Numbered from the stretch's first letter, positions 15,184 through 22,475 are shown. The stretch: DNA of 46,076 nt from a virus (IMGVR_UViG_3300046507_000169:1-46076); one strand, 5' to 3'. The notes: generated from the sequence alone by a model not told the origin. Program-made: numbers and translations.

Positions 15184-15615
15184 TTACTTGGGTGCGGTCT
15201 TCAGTGCTTCTTTGATGCGTCTGGTCATCGCTGCGCCCTTGGGCGTAACGCGAGCGTGGTGACGTCGTAGGTCTGTGGGATCACGCTCTTGAGTGACTAG
15301 GCCAAAGCCTTCCTCGCGCGCACGATTGCGGTCACCAATGTCGAGTAGGTGGCGCGTCATGACGGTCGGACTAACTTCGGCTGTCTTGGCGTACTCAGTC
15401 ACCCCAGCGCCTTCCTCCATGCCTACAAGGCAGAAGGTCATGACGTACTGAAGTGGCATTGTTGGTCGCAATGCGGTGAAGTTCTTGAGCGCCAAGTATA
15501 GCGCCCGCAATGCGGCCCGATCCTCTTCAGTGAGGGTGGGCTTAAACTCGGACATTCGTCCCCCTAGTTGTGCAACTGATAAATCTTCATTGCCGCTCAC
15601 GTTTAAGTCCAACAT
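15184..15615 (-). CDS. MarR-like winged-helix regulator
   Basis: 143 aa from ATG 15615 (GAAAGG 8 bases upstream). Residues about 55-135 show the MarR order: a helix LQYVMTFCLVGM, a helix-turn-helix GVTEYAKTAEVSPTVMTRHL, and a wing with the characteristic RDPTDLRRHHARVTPKG (MarR family: D.RD.R...LT..G). It is immediately upstream of the integrase group and is the best lysogeny-regulator candidate in the window; no CI/Cro-type repressor is seen. The target is unknown. Confidence 0.75.
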   Translation of the reverse strand: MLDLNVSGNEDLSVAQLGGRMSEFKPTLTEEDRAALRALYLALKNFTALRPTMPLQYVMTFCLVGMEEGAGVTEYAKTAEVSPTVMTRHLLDIGDRNRAREEGFGLVTQERDPTDLRRHHARVTPKGAAMTRRIKEALKTAPK

Positions 15616-15631
15616 TCGCGTTGCCTTTCAC

Positions 15632-15754
15632 TTAATTGAAAACGTGACCAGCGATGAGGACCCCAAGCAGCCCAAGAAGGACTGCCGGGATCGTCAATTC
15701 GAACGATACTGCTAAAAAGGTCAAAAGTGCTGCGATAGATAGACATGTCAACAT
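15632..15754 (-). CDS. 40-residue membrane protein
   Basis: ATG 15754 with a strong AAAGGAGG 9 bases upstream. The sequence is almost wholly hydrophobic (LSIAALLTFLAVSFELTIPA, then LLGLLGVLIAGHVF) and would span the membrane once or twice. Stop lies 16 bases before the MarR-like gene. Unknown function. Confidence 0.65.
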   Translation of the reverse strand: MLTCLSIAALLTFLAVSFELTIPAVLLGLLGVLIAGHVFN

Positions 15755-15808
15755 ATGTTTCAGCCTCCTTTGCACGCTAGTTCCTGTATAGGAACCGATA
15801 GACAGTTG

Positions 15809-16318
15809 TCAACCGATGTCGTCTTGTGTGGCTCCGTCAGACATCTGAATACCGGGGCTATGGTTGAAGATTTGGTGAGGCGTGTGGACACGCTGACCAA
15901 CTGAGAAGCCCGCCCACAGGAGGCACGCGACCAGTGCGAGCTTGCTGAGTTGGCGAACGTTAGTTTTGGGTTCTTGTTCTGGCACCAGGTTAGTGACAGC
16001 AGGGCAACGAATGGCAGCACGCAGATACGGCAGGAAGTCCTCAGTGTCGTAAGGTGACGCCACAAGCATGTTATCAGCATGCCACAAGGCTGGAACGTCA
16101 CCTTCAGCCAGCAACCACATGGTACCGTCTTCGTCGTCAACGTGGCTGACGAAGAACTTTGTTCCCATTGGAACTAACCCAAACTCGTAAGGGTAGTCCG
16201 CTGAGAGTGACAGGACGTCGCCAACCGTGAAGGCGTGCGGCGTGGTCTTTGGTGCATTCACGGAGACGGGTTGCAGGTCGAGGTTCAAGGCGAAGGTTGG
16301 GCGCATTACGTTTCTCAT
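15809..16318 (-). CDS. Hypothetical protein with C-terminal membrane segment
   Basis: 169 aa from ATG 16318, or 165 from ATG 16306; ribosome sites are weak for both. The N-terminal ~115 residues are soluble (a beta-rich stretch FTVGDVLSLSADYPYEFGLV resembling a small beta barrel). A single hydrophobic segment LALVACLLWAGFSVG lies near 127-141. No family recognised. Confidence 0.6.
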   Translation of the reverse strand: MRNVMRPTFALNLDLQPVSVNAPKTTPHAFTVGDVLSLSADYPYEFGLVPMGTKFFVSHVDDEDGTMWLLAEGDVPALWHADNMLVASPYDTEDFLPYLRAAIRCPAVTNLVPEQEPKTNVRQLSKLALVACLLWAGFSVGQRVHTPHQIFNHSPGIQMSDGATQDDIG

Positions 16319-16478
16319 CTTATGCAGTGGAGCGTGGATGAATGCCTGCCACGCGATCAGTTATTACCGATACGCAAACCTTTACACTTAGAACAGATAG
16401 TTGCCAATATGTCCCGCAATCGAGATTGTGTCTGAACTGGGGAAAATTCAACATTGGCAACCAAACGTTCCACTCACG
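16319..16478. promoter_or_regulatory. 160-base gap with 9-bp inverted repeat
   Basis: No gene is visible. GTTGCCAAT (16400-16408) and ATTGGCAAC (16453-16461) form a perfect inverted repeat 44 bases apart in the leader of the 15809-16318 gene. They could be paired operator half-sites or an RNA structure. A closely related GTTGGCAAC occurs at 19241 in the divergent gap. Confidence 0.4.
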
Positions 16479-16691
16479 TCATAGTGCTTTGATCCGTGCG
16501 AGGTCTTCGGGGCAGACGGACACCCTGAAGCTTTCCAAGGGCTTCCCTCGCGAATCATTGCGAACAAACTCGATGATGGCGCCGCCTTCGTTGTCGTTGT
16601 GTGCGATCAGGTCATCCACGGTTGCGAGGTGAGTTGACGTCTCGCGGCCTTGGAGCTTCACGCGTTCGATTTTGGATTGAGGGTTTTGCAT
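16479..16691 (-). CDS. Small hypothetical protein
   Basis: 70 aa from ATG 16691 (TAATG overlap). The sequence (KIERVKLQGRETSTHLATVD, then GGAIIEFVRNDSRGKPLESF) suggests a small beta-alpha fold. No family recognised. Confidence 0.65.
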   Translation of the reverse strand: MQNPQSKIERVKLQGRETSTHLATVDDLIAHNDNEGGAIIEFVRNDSRGKPLESFRVSVCPEDLARIKAL

Positions 16692-16780
16692 TAGATGAAA
16701 CTCGCGATGAGACCAAAAGCGTAAGCCATGGCGCCAAGCCACAGCGCGATTGCGATTGAGAAGGGCCAGCTATCGGGCAT
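16691..16780 (-). CDS. 29-residue membrane peptide
   Basis: ATG 16780 has GAGGAGG 7 bases upstream. One transmembrane helix (FSIAIALWLGAMAYAFGLIA). It overlaps genes at both ends. Too short for homology; the strong ribosome site supports translation. Confidence 0.6.
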   Translation of the reverse strand: MPDSWPFSIAIALWLGAMAYAFGLIASFI

Positions 16781-17022
16781 CAGATTGCCTCCTCGATATC
16801 CGCCATATCGAACAACAGGCCATCAAAGGCCTCAGTTGCTTCGCTGGCATAGCTGAAGTGAAGGCGCTCCAAGATCAGAGCACACAAGGGCAGGCGGTAC
16901 GCTGCAGGATACGCAGCGATAAGGCGGCGCACGCCCTCGCGATCCTGTGGCTCACGTGATGCCCAATGGTGAGCAAGAGTTGACGCGGCGTTGCGAATGT
17001 CTTCGCGTGATACGTTACACAT
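16780..17022 (-). CDS. Small helical hypothetical protein
   Basis: 80 aa from ATG 17022. Helical (REDIRNAASTLAHHWASREP, LPLCALILERLHFSY) with an acidic end. The leader GATTGATAGCA before the ATG is the same as that before 17347. No family recognised. Confidence 0.65.
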   Translation of the reverse strand: MCNVSREDIRNAASTLAHHWASREPQDREGVRRLIAAYPAAYRLPLCALILERLHFSYASEATEAFDGLLFDMADIEEAI

Positions 17023-17347
17023 TGCTATCAATCCCCTTGATGCTGATGCGGCCTTTCGACCATGTCGCTTCAATGTGGCCAGTGGGGAACGCGGTGCGCA
17101 CGGCTTCCCCTACAATGTCGATGACAGGACGCGTTGCGCTTCCTGATACTGTTGTGCGATCCGTGCGCGGCAATTGCTCAAACGTTGCAGCATCGACAAG
17201 GCGGACGATTAGCTTGCCATCGGACCACTTGCGCTCACACGTGGCGCGATAGGTGAAGCCATGGTCAAGCAAACGCTTGCCCTCTAGCCATATGCGTGTC
17301 CCATCGCCAGCGCGTGTTTTGCCTAGCCTGTGAGTGTATTTCGCCAT
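17015..17347 (-). CDS. Hypothetical protein
   Basis: 110 aa from ATG 17347. Basic, beta-rich sequence (TRIWLEGKRLLDHGFTYRAT, GKLIVRLVDAATFEQL, GRISIKGIDSNV). No known family. The end overlaps the following start by 8 bases, and the identical GATTGATAGCAATG string marks both gene starts. Confidence 0.65.
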   Translation of the reverse strand: MAKYTHRLGKTRAGDGTRIWLEGKRLLDHGFTYRATCERKWSDGKLIVRLVDAATFEQLPRTDRTTVSGSATRPVIDIVGEAVRTAFPTGHIEATWSKGRISIKGIDSNV

Positions 17348-17352
17348 TGCTA

Positions 17353-17538
17353 TCAATCCTCGTTACGGGGCTTGCTGATATGCTTCAGCCATGCTGCAGG
17401 GATATCGACGCGACGCGCGATAACGTCAGTCACATCGACGCCATGGCGTGCGGCGTAGTCTTTGCGCGCGTCCCATGAACTAGCGGCTTCAATGCGTTCA
17501 ATCGGGCGCATGCGGGCGTTGACGTTGTAAACGTTCAT
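17353..17538 (-). CDS. Small hypothetical protein
   Basis: 61 aa from ATG 17538 with GAAGGG 9 bases upstream. Contains ASSWDARKDYAARHGVDVTD, a pattern seen in small phage/plasmid proteins whose function is unknown to me. Confidence 0.6.
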   Translation of the reverse strand: MNVYNVNARMRPIERIEAASSWDARKDYAARHGVDVTDVIARRVDIPAAWLKHISKPRNED

Positions 17539-17541
17539 GAC

Positions 17542-17727
17542 CTATCGACCCTTCAGCAAGCGATGGATTGCATTTGCTTCTTTGCGGCCAATGGGACGGC
17601 CAAAGCGGTTTGACGCTGCAATGGCATTCGCTACGGCTTGCGCGTTGTATCCATGGCGACCCTCAAGAGCCGCGATTTCCTTTCGCTTCTGATCAATATG
17701 GCCATGATCAATTTTGATATCAGACAC
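17542..17727 (-). CDS. Small basic hypothetical protein
   Basis: 61 aa from GTG 17727 with TAGGTG 5 bases upstream. It is helical and basic (DQKRKEIAALEGRHGYNAQA, then RKEANAIHRLLKGR) and may bind nucleic acid. No family recognised. Confidence 0.6.
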   Translation of the reverse strand: MSDIKIDHGHIDQKRKEIAALEGRHGYNAQAVANAIAASNRFGRPIGRKEANAIHRLLKGR

Positions 17728-17830
17728 GTTTGCACCTATTGAAATAAGGGTTTCCGGGGATTGCCCATCCTCAGGCCGCGCACAACGCGACGACTACACC
17801 AAACAAAACGCGGCGTAGTTTCGGGCTGAC

Positions 17831-18571
17831 CTATGCAGCCCTATGATTGAATGCGTTGACTTTGGACGCGGCACCGTGCGCGACAATGGCGATATCAACC
17901 TTTGCCTTTGCCGACAGTCCGCCGCAGGCCTTACACGCGCTGCAAGACGTCTTGGCGCCCGCTTCCTTAGATGCAGGACACGCGATTTCCCGTGGGTTCA
18001 GCCTGTCGCCAGCGCGCATAACGCGAAAGGTCCGCCAGCCTTGCGCCTTGGCTAACTCTTGCTCAAACGCGCTATCGCAAGACGCCATGCAATAGTCGCG
18101 CAAGTCGTCATTGGTCCGCCATTGATGCGTATAGCCGGTGTGGCCAGCAACTGAGGTTGTCAGGATACGCCAGACATTCGCGGGGACTGCAGCGGGATCG
18201 CCATATGATCCAAGGCGCAGCATCTTCCCCTTGAGGATCGCAGCGGCTTCATAGAGCGAGGGGAAGGGATACAGGCCGCGCTGCGCTGATTTCCAGACGA
18301 CTAGCGGCGCCTGAAACACTGTCACGTAGCAAGAGCGGTTTTTGCCCGAACCGTCCCCACGGTGCACACAGGTGCCGCAGATGCTGCTATCGGCGCCGAC
18401 CTTGACGGCTTCAACCGGGGACATGTCATCCCGCAGTATCCACGTTTGCACCTCAGCCCCTGTTTTGCCGTTGCGGCTTCCCCGGGCCGTGCCAGTGGCG
18501 ATGGCGATGATAGGAGAACCGTCAAGCATGGACGGACCACGATAGAAGATGAAACCATTAACGTTTGACAT
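17831..18571 (-). CDS. Conserved Cys-rich protein of unknown function (phage/plasmid family)
   Basis: 246 aa. I recognise the general family from phages and plasmids (TGxxxxSxNxKTGxxVQTWIL, then ADSSICGTCVHRG, RSCYVTVFQAPLVVW and a C-terminal double CxxC, SCSACKACGG) but know of no assigned function. Cys pairs at ICGTC, CMASC and SCSACKAC suggest metal (Zn or Fe-S) binding. Start ATG 18571. It is the second gene of the leftward unit, so it is probably expressed very early, where host-takeover or anti-defence genes usually sit. Confidence 0.75.
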   Translation of the reverse strand: MSNVNGFIFYRGPSMLDGSPIIAIATGTARGSRNGKTGAEVQTWILRDDMSPVEAVKVGADSSICGTCVHRGDGSGKNRSCYVTVFQAPLVVWKSAQRGLYPFPSLYEAAAILKGKMLRLGSYGDPAAVPANVWRILTTSVAGHTGYTHQWRTNDDLRDYCMASCDSAFEQELAKAQGWRTFRVMRAGDRLNPREIACPASKEAGAKTSCSACKACGGLSAKAKVDIAIVAHGAASKVNAFNHRAA

Positions 18572-18610
18572 TGCGAAACCTAATGCGACTTGTGTTGCTT
18601 TTGGACGTGC

Positions 18611-18829
18611 TTATGCGGCGCGAATGCAGTCAGGGAATTGCTTAGACATGCGCACCGCGATTGCCTTGGCTTCCTGCGCTGCTAGTTCTGCGGTGTTGAA
18701 AGTGCGAAATTCCCTATAGGCGCCTTGTGGCGCACGCGATCCGACGCACTGACCCTTAGGGTTGCGCAGGGTAATCATGGGGATAAAGCCAGAGCCGAAA
18801 GCCTTGGACGTTGCGTGCACTGTAATCAT
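18611..18829 (-). CDS. First gene of the leftward unit, hypothetical
   Basis: 72 aa from ATG 18829 with TAGGAG 6 bases upstream. Beta-hairpin-like N-terminus (ITVHATSKAFGSGFIPMITL) and an Ala-rich helix (AELAAQEAKAIAVRMSKQF). No family recognised. It is closest to the likely early promoter. Confidence 0.7.
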   Translation of the reverse strand: MITVHATSKAFGSGFIPMITLRNPKGQCVGSRAPQGAYREFRTFNTAELAAQEAKAIAVRMSKQFPDCIRAA

Positions 18830-18881
18830 CGGTCGCTCCTAATTGATTGCCAAGGCGCAACTAGCTGCGTCTTGTGCTGCA

Positions 18882-18911
18882 ATTAATCGGGCCGATAATG
18901 CGCCACGTCAA
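18882..18911 (-). promoter_or_regulatory. Candidate host-type early promoter, leftward
   Basis: Leftward strand: TTGACG at 18911-18906, an 18-base spacer, then ATTAAT at 18887-18882, about 50 bases before the first leftward gene. Close to a sigma-70 consensus. A 7-bp inverted repeat CGATAAT/ATTATCG (18893-18899, 18937-18943) flanks the -35 box and could be an operator. Confidence 0.5.
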
Positions 18912-19249
18912 GCATTAGTTTGACATCTGGCACATAATTATCGTTAGACTTTGGTCTATGCCTCAGGAAGCCATTAGGGAATCACTGGCAGGCCTTGCAC
19001 GCGGGCAGGGGAATGGCATCGGGATACACAGGGGAACGCGTGTAGAGCCCGCGCTGGCCGGTCTGAGTGGGGTTTCGCCTTTAGGCCTTCTCATCCCCTA
19101 TCGGTCATAAACTTTTTGTACTGATCCGCATTTAATGCCATGGCCGCTAAGCCCTTGGTTTCCCTGTGTATCCTGTGTTCGCAACCTGGATCGCACCCAC
19201 GCGCACCCACGTATTCCCTAGGCCAGCGGATCGCTTAACCGTTGGCAAC

Positions 19250-19269
19250 GTAATGATATCAATGGGTTA
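19250..19269 (+). repeat. 20-bp element, copy 1 (candidate phage promoter or operator)
   Basis: GTAATGATATCAATGGGTTA, perfectly repeated at 19513. It begins TAAT and ends GGG-rich, as T7-type promoters do (TAATACGACTCACTATAGGG), and lies upstream of the virion unit. The central TGATATCA is palindromic, so a dimeric operator is the alternative. Confidence 0.6.
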
Positions 19270-19512
19270 AGGGGTGCGATGGGTCACGTTATGGGGAAAA
19301 ATGGGTCCCCTTTGGACACCGGACCCTAGATTACCCGCCTTGGCGCCCCCGACTTCAAACTGTTCGGGCTAAAGGGGCGGCCGCCGCCAGACTTACAGCT
19401 GCAGTGTGACGCTCGGACAACCTATGGGTCCCATCGGAGCCCAAATGGATCGGTGGCCGCACCTTACCTTGGTACCACAAATGGAACCAAATACTGGATT
19501 TGAGCCTCTTAT

Positions 19513-19532
19513 GTAATGATATCAATGGGTTA
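19513..19532 (+). repeat. 20-bp element, copy 2
   Basis: Exact copy of 19250-19269, 263 bases downstream and 86 bases before the first virion gene. Flanking bases differ, so conservation is limited to the 20 bases, as expected of a protein-binding site. Confidence 0.6.
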
Positions 19533-19617
19533 GATGGCGAAGTACCGGACTTATACACCAGAAGGCGCCGACTGATGCGCCTGACCTCGCTAATTCGCAA
19601 TCCAATGGAACCCTTAG

Positions 19618-20484
19618 GTGCCCTTAGAGACAGCTACCTTCGTCTCCGACCTGATCCCGGCCAACCCGGCGCACAGTGACGGCCTCAATCAGGCCGATGC
19701 ACACATGCGGTTGATCAAGGCGGCGCTGAAGGCCTCCTTTCCCCACACGGGGACGATTACCAATTCCGACAGCCAGATAGTCCTGCTCGACGGGACCTCG
19801 ACCAAACCTTCCTACTCGTTCGCCTCTGAGCCCACGCTGGGCTTCTACCGATTGTCCTCGGGACTGATCGTGATTGGTGGTGGACGATTGATCGGCAATG
19901 GCGCTGTGCCTGTTGGATCACTTCACGAGTTTCTGTTTGAGCCTGAGGGCTTCAAGAACGACGGCAGCGCAGGTGGTCAATACCTGGAGCTGAACGGCGT
20001 GACCTACAACACTGCAGACTATCCCCGTCTCGCTACGCATCTCGGTGTGACTGCATCGACGTTTGCGTTGTTGAATGTGACTGACACCGGACGCTTTGCG
20101 CGTTCTCGCCGCACTGGCGTTACCGCTGGCACCAAGGAAGCAAACCTCGTCGGTGCGCATGGCCATACGGCTACTGCAGACGCTGCGGGCTCCCATGCTC
20201 ACAACGTGTCAGGCTCGACCGGCTCCATGGACCGTGCGAACCCGCATAGCCACAGCACCGATGCGCAGCAGAACAATCCTAACTTCGGCGCAGGTACGCA
20301 GACGCCGCGTGCTCCTCAGACCGGACAAGCTACGATCAACGCGACCGACATCAACCACTTGCACTCTGTGTCAGGTGCTACGGACGCTCAGGGTAACCAC
20401 ACGCACGTCATCACTGTCGCGGCTAACGTAGGCGCTGAGACGCGTCCAGAAGCGTACAGCGTCATCAAGTGTATCAAGACGTAA
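19618..20484 (+). CDS. Tail fibre/collar-type protein with HxH metal motifs
   Basis: 288 aa from GTG 19618. The central part has the phage tail-collar layout (VPVGSLHEFLFEPEG, then QYLELNGVTYNTADYPRLAT). The distal part has repeated His pairs, AHGHT, SHAHNVSG, PHSHS, HLHSVSG and NHTHV, like the HxH motifs that bind iron in the T4 gp37 receptor-binding tip. It likely forms a trimeric fibre or needle that contacts the host. Unusually it is the first gene of the rightward unit, away from the second fibre gene at 36189. The ribosome site is weak. Confidence 0.75.
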   Translation: MPLETATFVSDLIPANPAHSDGLNQADAHMRLIKAALKASFPHTGTITNSDSQIVLLDGTSTKPSYSFASEPTLGFYRLSSGLIVIGGGRLIGNGAVPVGSLHEFLFEPEGFKNDGSAGGQYLELNGVTYNTADYPRLATHLGVTASTFALLNVTDTGRFARSRRTGVTAGTKEANLVGAHGHTATADAAGSHAHNVSGSTGSMDRANPHSHSTDAQQNNPNFGAGTQTPRAPQTGQATINATDINHLHSVSGATDAQGNHTHVITVAANVGAETRPEAYSVIKCIKT

Positions 20485-20491
20485 GAGACCA

Positions 20492-20662
20492 ATGACCTCC
20501 ACCGAATACACGAACTTCCAAGAGGCCACTAAAGGTCTCGCAGCTGCTGTGGCTGAAGGCAAAAACCACGTTCAGATCATGACGCATTTCGACAACGAAA
20601 AGAACTGTCAGGTGTGGACTGTGGTGTCAGTGCCCAGCGCTCAAATCCCAGCGACTTCCTGA
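20492..20662 (+). CDS. Small hypothetical protein after the fibre gene
   Basis: 56 aa from ATG 20492 with AAGAGA upstream. Sequence includes FQEATKGLAAAVAEGKNHVQ and a beta end CQVWTVVSVPSAQIP. Small proteins in this position may be fibre chaperones, but that is only context. Confidence 0.6.
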   Translation: MTSTEYTNFQEATKGLAAAVAEGKNHVQIMTHFDNEKNCQVWTVVSVPSAQIPATS

Positions 20663-20700
20663 TCTTTTTCATGATCGGTCGCCTCGCTCAACCTTAGAGC

Positions 20701-20718
20701 TAAGGGGGGTAAGGGGGG
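20701..20718. repeat. Tandem TAAGGGGGG x2
   Basis: Two adjacent 9-base units, each with a run of six G, in the 163-base gap before the nozzle gene. A small hairpin CCTTA-GAGC-TAAGG lies just upstream. Possibly part of a transcription terminator or structured leader. Confidence 0.5.
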
Positions 20719-20729
20719 ATTACCTATGT

Positions 20730-20826
20730 ACTTAGGTATCCTCAAGTACCCTCAAGTTCTGCTCAGGTTGATATCATTATAAATCATCATGAGAGACCTC
20801 TTAGGTCCTCCTAAGGATACCTAAGT
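20730..20826 (+). promoter_or_regulatory. 13-bp inverted repeat enclosing the ribosome site of the nozzle gene
   Basis: ACTTAGGTATCCT (20730-20742) and AGGATACCTAAGT (20814-20826) are perfect complements with a 71-base loop. The right arm covers the AAGGA ribosome site and the first base of the TTG start at 20826. Pairing would hide the start. The loop contains TTGATATCATTA (20768-20779), the inverted form of the 20-bp element core. Confidence 0.55.
20768..20779 (-). repeat. TAATGATATCAA, third, inverted copy
   Basis: On the minus strand these 12 bases equal the first part of the 20-bp element at 19250 and 19513. It lies in the only other long gap of the rightward unit. It could be a binding site or a leftward promoter remnant. 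Confidence 0.5.
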
Positions 20827-22475
20827 TGCCTTTAGTACGACTAAGGGACGTTGCCTCTACAGGCATCGTTACCGATCAAGACCCTTACAGCATTCCTATA
20901 GGAGCTTTCAGTGGTGGTGTTAATGTTAGGTTTCGAAATAACAAGATCACACCAGCGCCGGTGTTCCGGGCTGTCAAGCAGCCACTAGCGGAAGCCAATC
21001 CTCGATACTCCTTCACTGCGGGTATCGGTGATAGCAACAACGACCTCTTCTTGGGCTATCTCTCAGGCCGGGTGTACTACTACGCCAACGGTGTGGAGAC
21101 CGACTACTCTCCAGTCGGTTACACTGACAGCGACGCTGAGACCAACTGGACCTCATACACCATCGGAAACGTGGTCTATGTGAACCGTGCGGATCACTCA
21201 CCGTGGTATCTGCTCCCCGACGCTCCGCGCTTTGCTGACCTAAGCGTAGCGCCCTATGCGACCCCGGCTGATGCTTGGGACGCGTCATGGCGTGCTCGGA
21301 TCATCGCCCAGTGCGGCGGTGCCGTCGTAGCCCTCAACATGACCAAGGGCGCCGTCAGCTATCCGACGATGGTCAAGACTTCCAGCATCGTCCAGAACGG
21401 CGCGTATCCGGTCTCATGGGACATCACCAACCCTGCTACCCTCGCTACCGAGAACATCCTGCAGGCCATGGACGGTCCTATCATGGACGCGTGCCAGCTT
21501 GGCAGCGACCTGATCATCTATGGTCAGCGCGAAGCATGGCGCATGCACGCCGACGGCTCCATTGAAGTCTTCTCCTACACGAAGCTCTCGTCCGCAAAGG
21601 GCGTGCTGAACACCAACTGCTCGATTGAACTCGATGGCAAGAACTACTGCTTCGGTATCGACGACATCTGGGTTCACGACGGCATCTCCGAGAAGAGCCT
21701 CTGTGACGGACAGACCCGCGACTTCATCTTCAATTCGCTGAACATCTCGCAGGCTGACAAGTGCTGGGTGCAGTTCAACCCGCGCCTCAACGAAATCTCC
21801 TTCGGCTACGTCTCAGGCGACGATCAAGTTACCTTCAAGAACGTCAACGGCTGCAACCGCGCTGCGGTGTTCAACCTTACGAACGAGACGTGGACCTTCG
21901 ACGACATGCCGGGAATCTTCTCGTATGACGACGGCCCCGTGTCGAACCTGCAGACCTATGCGACCGCAACGTCCACCTATGTGGACATGGGCGGCTCCTA
22001 TCAGGATCAGGAAGACGGCGGCAAACGCGTCACCGTCTGCGTAGGCGAGGGCTCCGAGGAGTACGGACTTCAGCCGTCGCTATATGCGTTCGACGTGTAT
22101 GGCACTGGCTCTGTCGCACCGTACCCTGTGGATCACAAGGCTACCGCTCCGGTTTACCTTGAGCGCACAGGCATCGACCTCGACGAGGCTGGTGTTGAGC
22201 TGCGAGACTTCAAGCTCCTCCGCAGCATCTACCCGCAGGCTCGCGTCGATACCTCAGGCGGAAACTTCCTGCAGATTGCAGTGGGCTCCTCCGATGATCC
22301 CAACAGTGACACGCCGGTATACACGGACTACCAACCGTACGACGGCGTCGATTTCACCAAGGTCGATGTGAACTCTTCGGGCCGATGGCTCGCTTTGAAG
22401 CTCTTGTGGGACGACTACCGCAGCTTCTCGATCACCGGCTTCGACTTAGACATCAAGACCGCAGGCAAACGCTAA
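20826..22475 (+). CDS. Tail nozzle/hub-like virion protein
   Basis: 549 aa from TTG 20826. Beta-rich throughout, with repeated short blades (LFLGYLSGRVYYYANGVETD, NWTSYTIGNVVYVNRADHS, LIIYGQREAWRMHADGSIEV, YCFGIDDIWVHDG) as in beta-propeller tail-hub/nozzle proteins of podoviruses such as P22 gp10. In that role it would extend the tail tube below the adaptor. Assignment is by pattern and by position at the head of the tail/ejection genes; another structural role is possible. Confidence 0.65.
   Translation: MPLVRLRDVASTGIVTDQDPYSIPIGAFSGGVNVRFRNNKITPAPVFRAVKQPLAEANPRYSFTAGIGDSNNDLFLGYLSGRVYYYANGVETDYSPVGYTDSDAETNWTSYTIGNVVYVNRADHSPWYLLPDAPRFADLSVAPYATPADAWDASWRARIIAQCGGAVVALNMTKGAVSYPTMVKTSSIVQNGAYPVSWDITNPATLATENILQAMDGPIMDACQLGSDLIIYGQREAWRMHADGSIEVFSYTKLSSAKGVLNTNCSIELDGKNYCFGIDDIWVHDGISEKSLCDGQTRDFIFNSLNISQADKCWVQFNPRLNEISFGYVSGDDQVTFKNVNGCNRAAVFNLTNETWTFDDMPGIFSYDDGPVSNLQTYATATSTYVDMGGSYQDQEDGGKRVTVCVGEGSEEYGLQPSLYAFDVYGTGSVAPYPVDHKATAPVYLERTGIDLDEAGVELRDFKLLRSIYPQARVDTSGGNFLQIAVGSSDDPNSDTPVYTDYQPYDGVDFTKVDVNSSGRWLALKLLWDDYRSFSITGFDLDIKTAGKR

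Larger units (their letters stand above)
18830..19617. promoter_or_regulatory. 788-base divergent control region
   Basis: No credible gene lies here. It separates the leftward early/replication unit from the rightward virion unit. It holds the candidate leftward promoter, a rightward TTGACA (18919-18924) without a good -10, and a 12-bp inverted repeat (GGATACACAGGG 19022-19033 and CCCTGTGTATCC 19162-19173). It also holds two copies of a 20-bp element (19250, 19513) and repeated ATGGGT strings. It could also hold a replication origin; no diagnostic origin feature is visible. Confidence 0.65.

Noticed and set aside
15780-15795. FRT-like inverted repeat GTTCCTGTATAGGAAC
   Set aside because: It resembles a recombinase arm by chance; it is far from attP, has no second copy and could equally be a small hairpin in a leader.
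19355-19600. 81-codon minus-strand frame in the divergent gap
   Set aside because: TTG start without ribosome site, sequence of no protein-like character, and it covers one copy of the 20-bp repeat.
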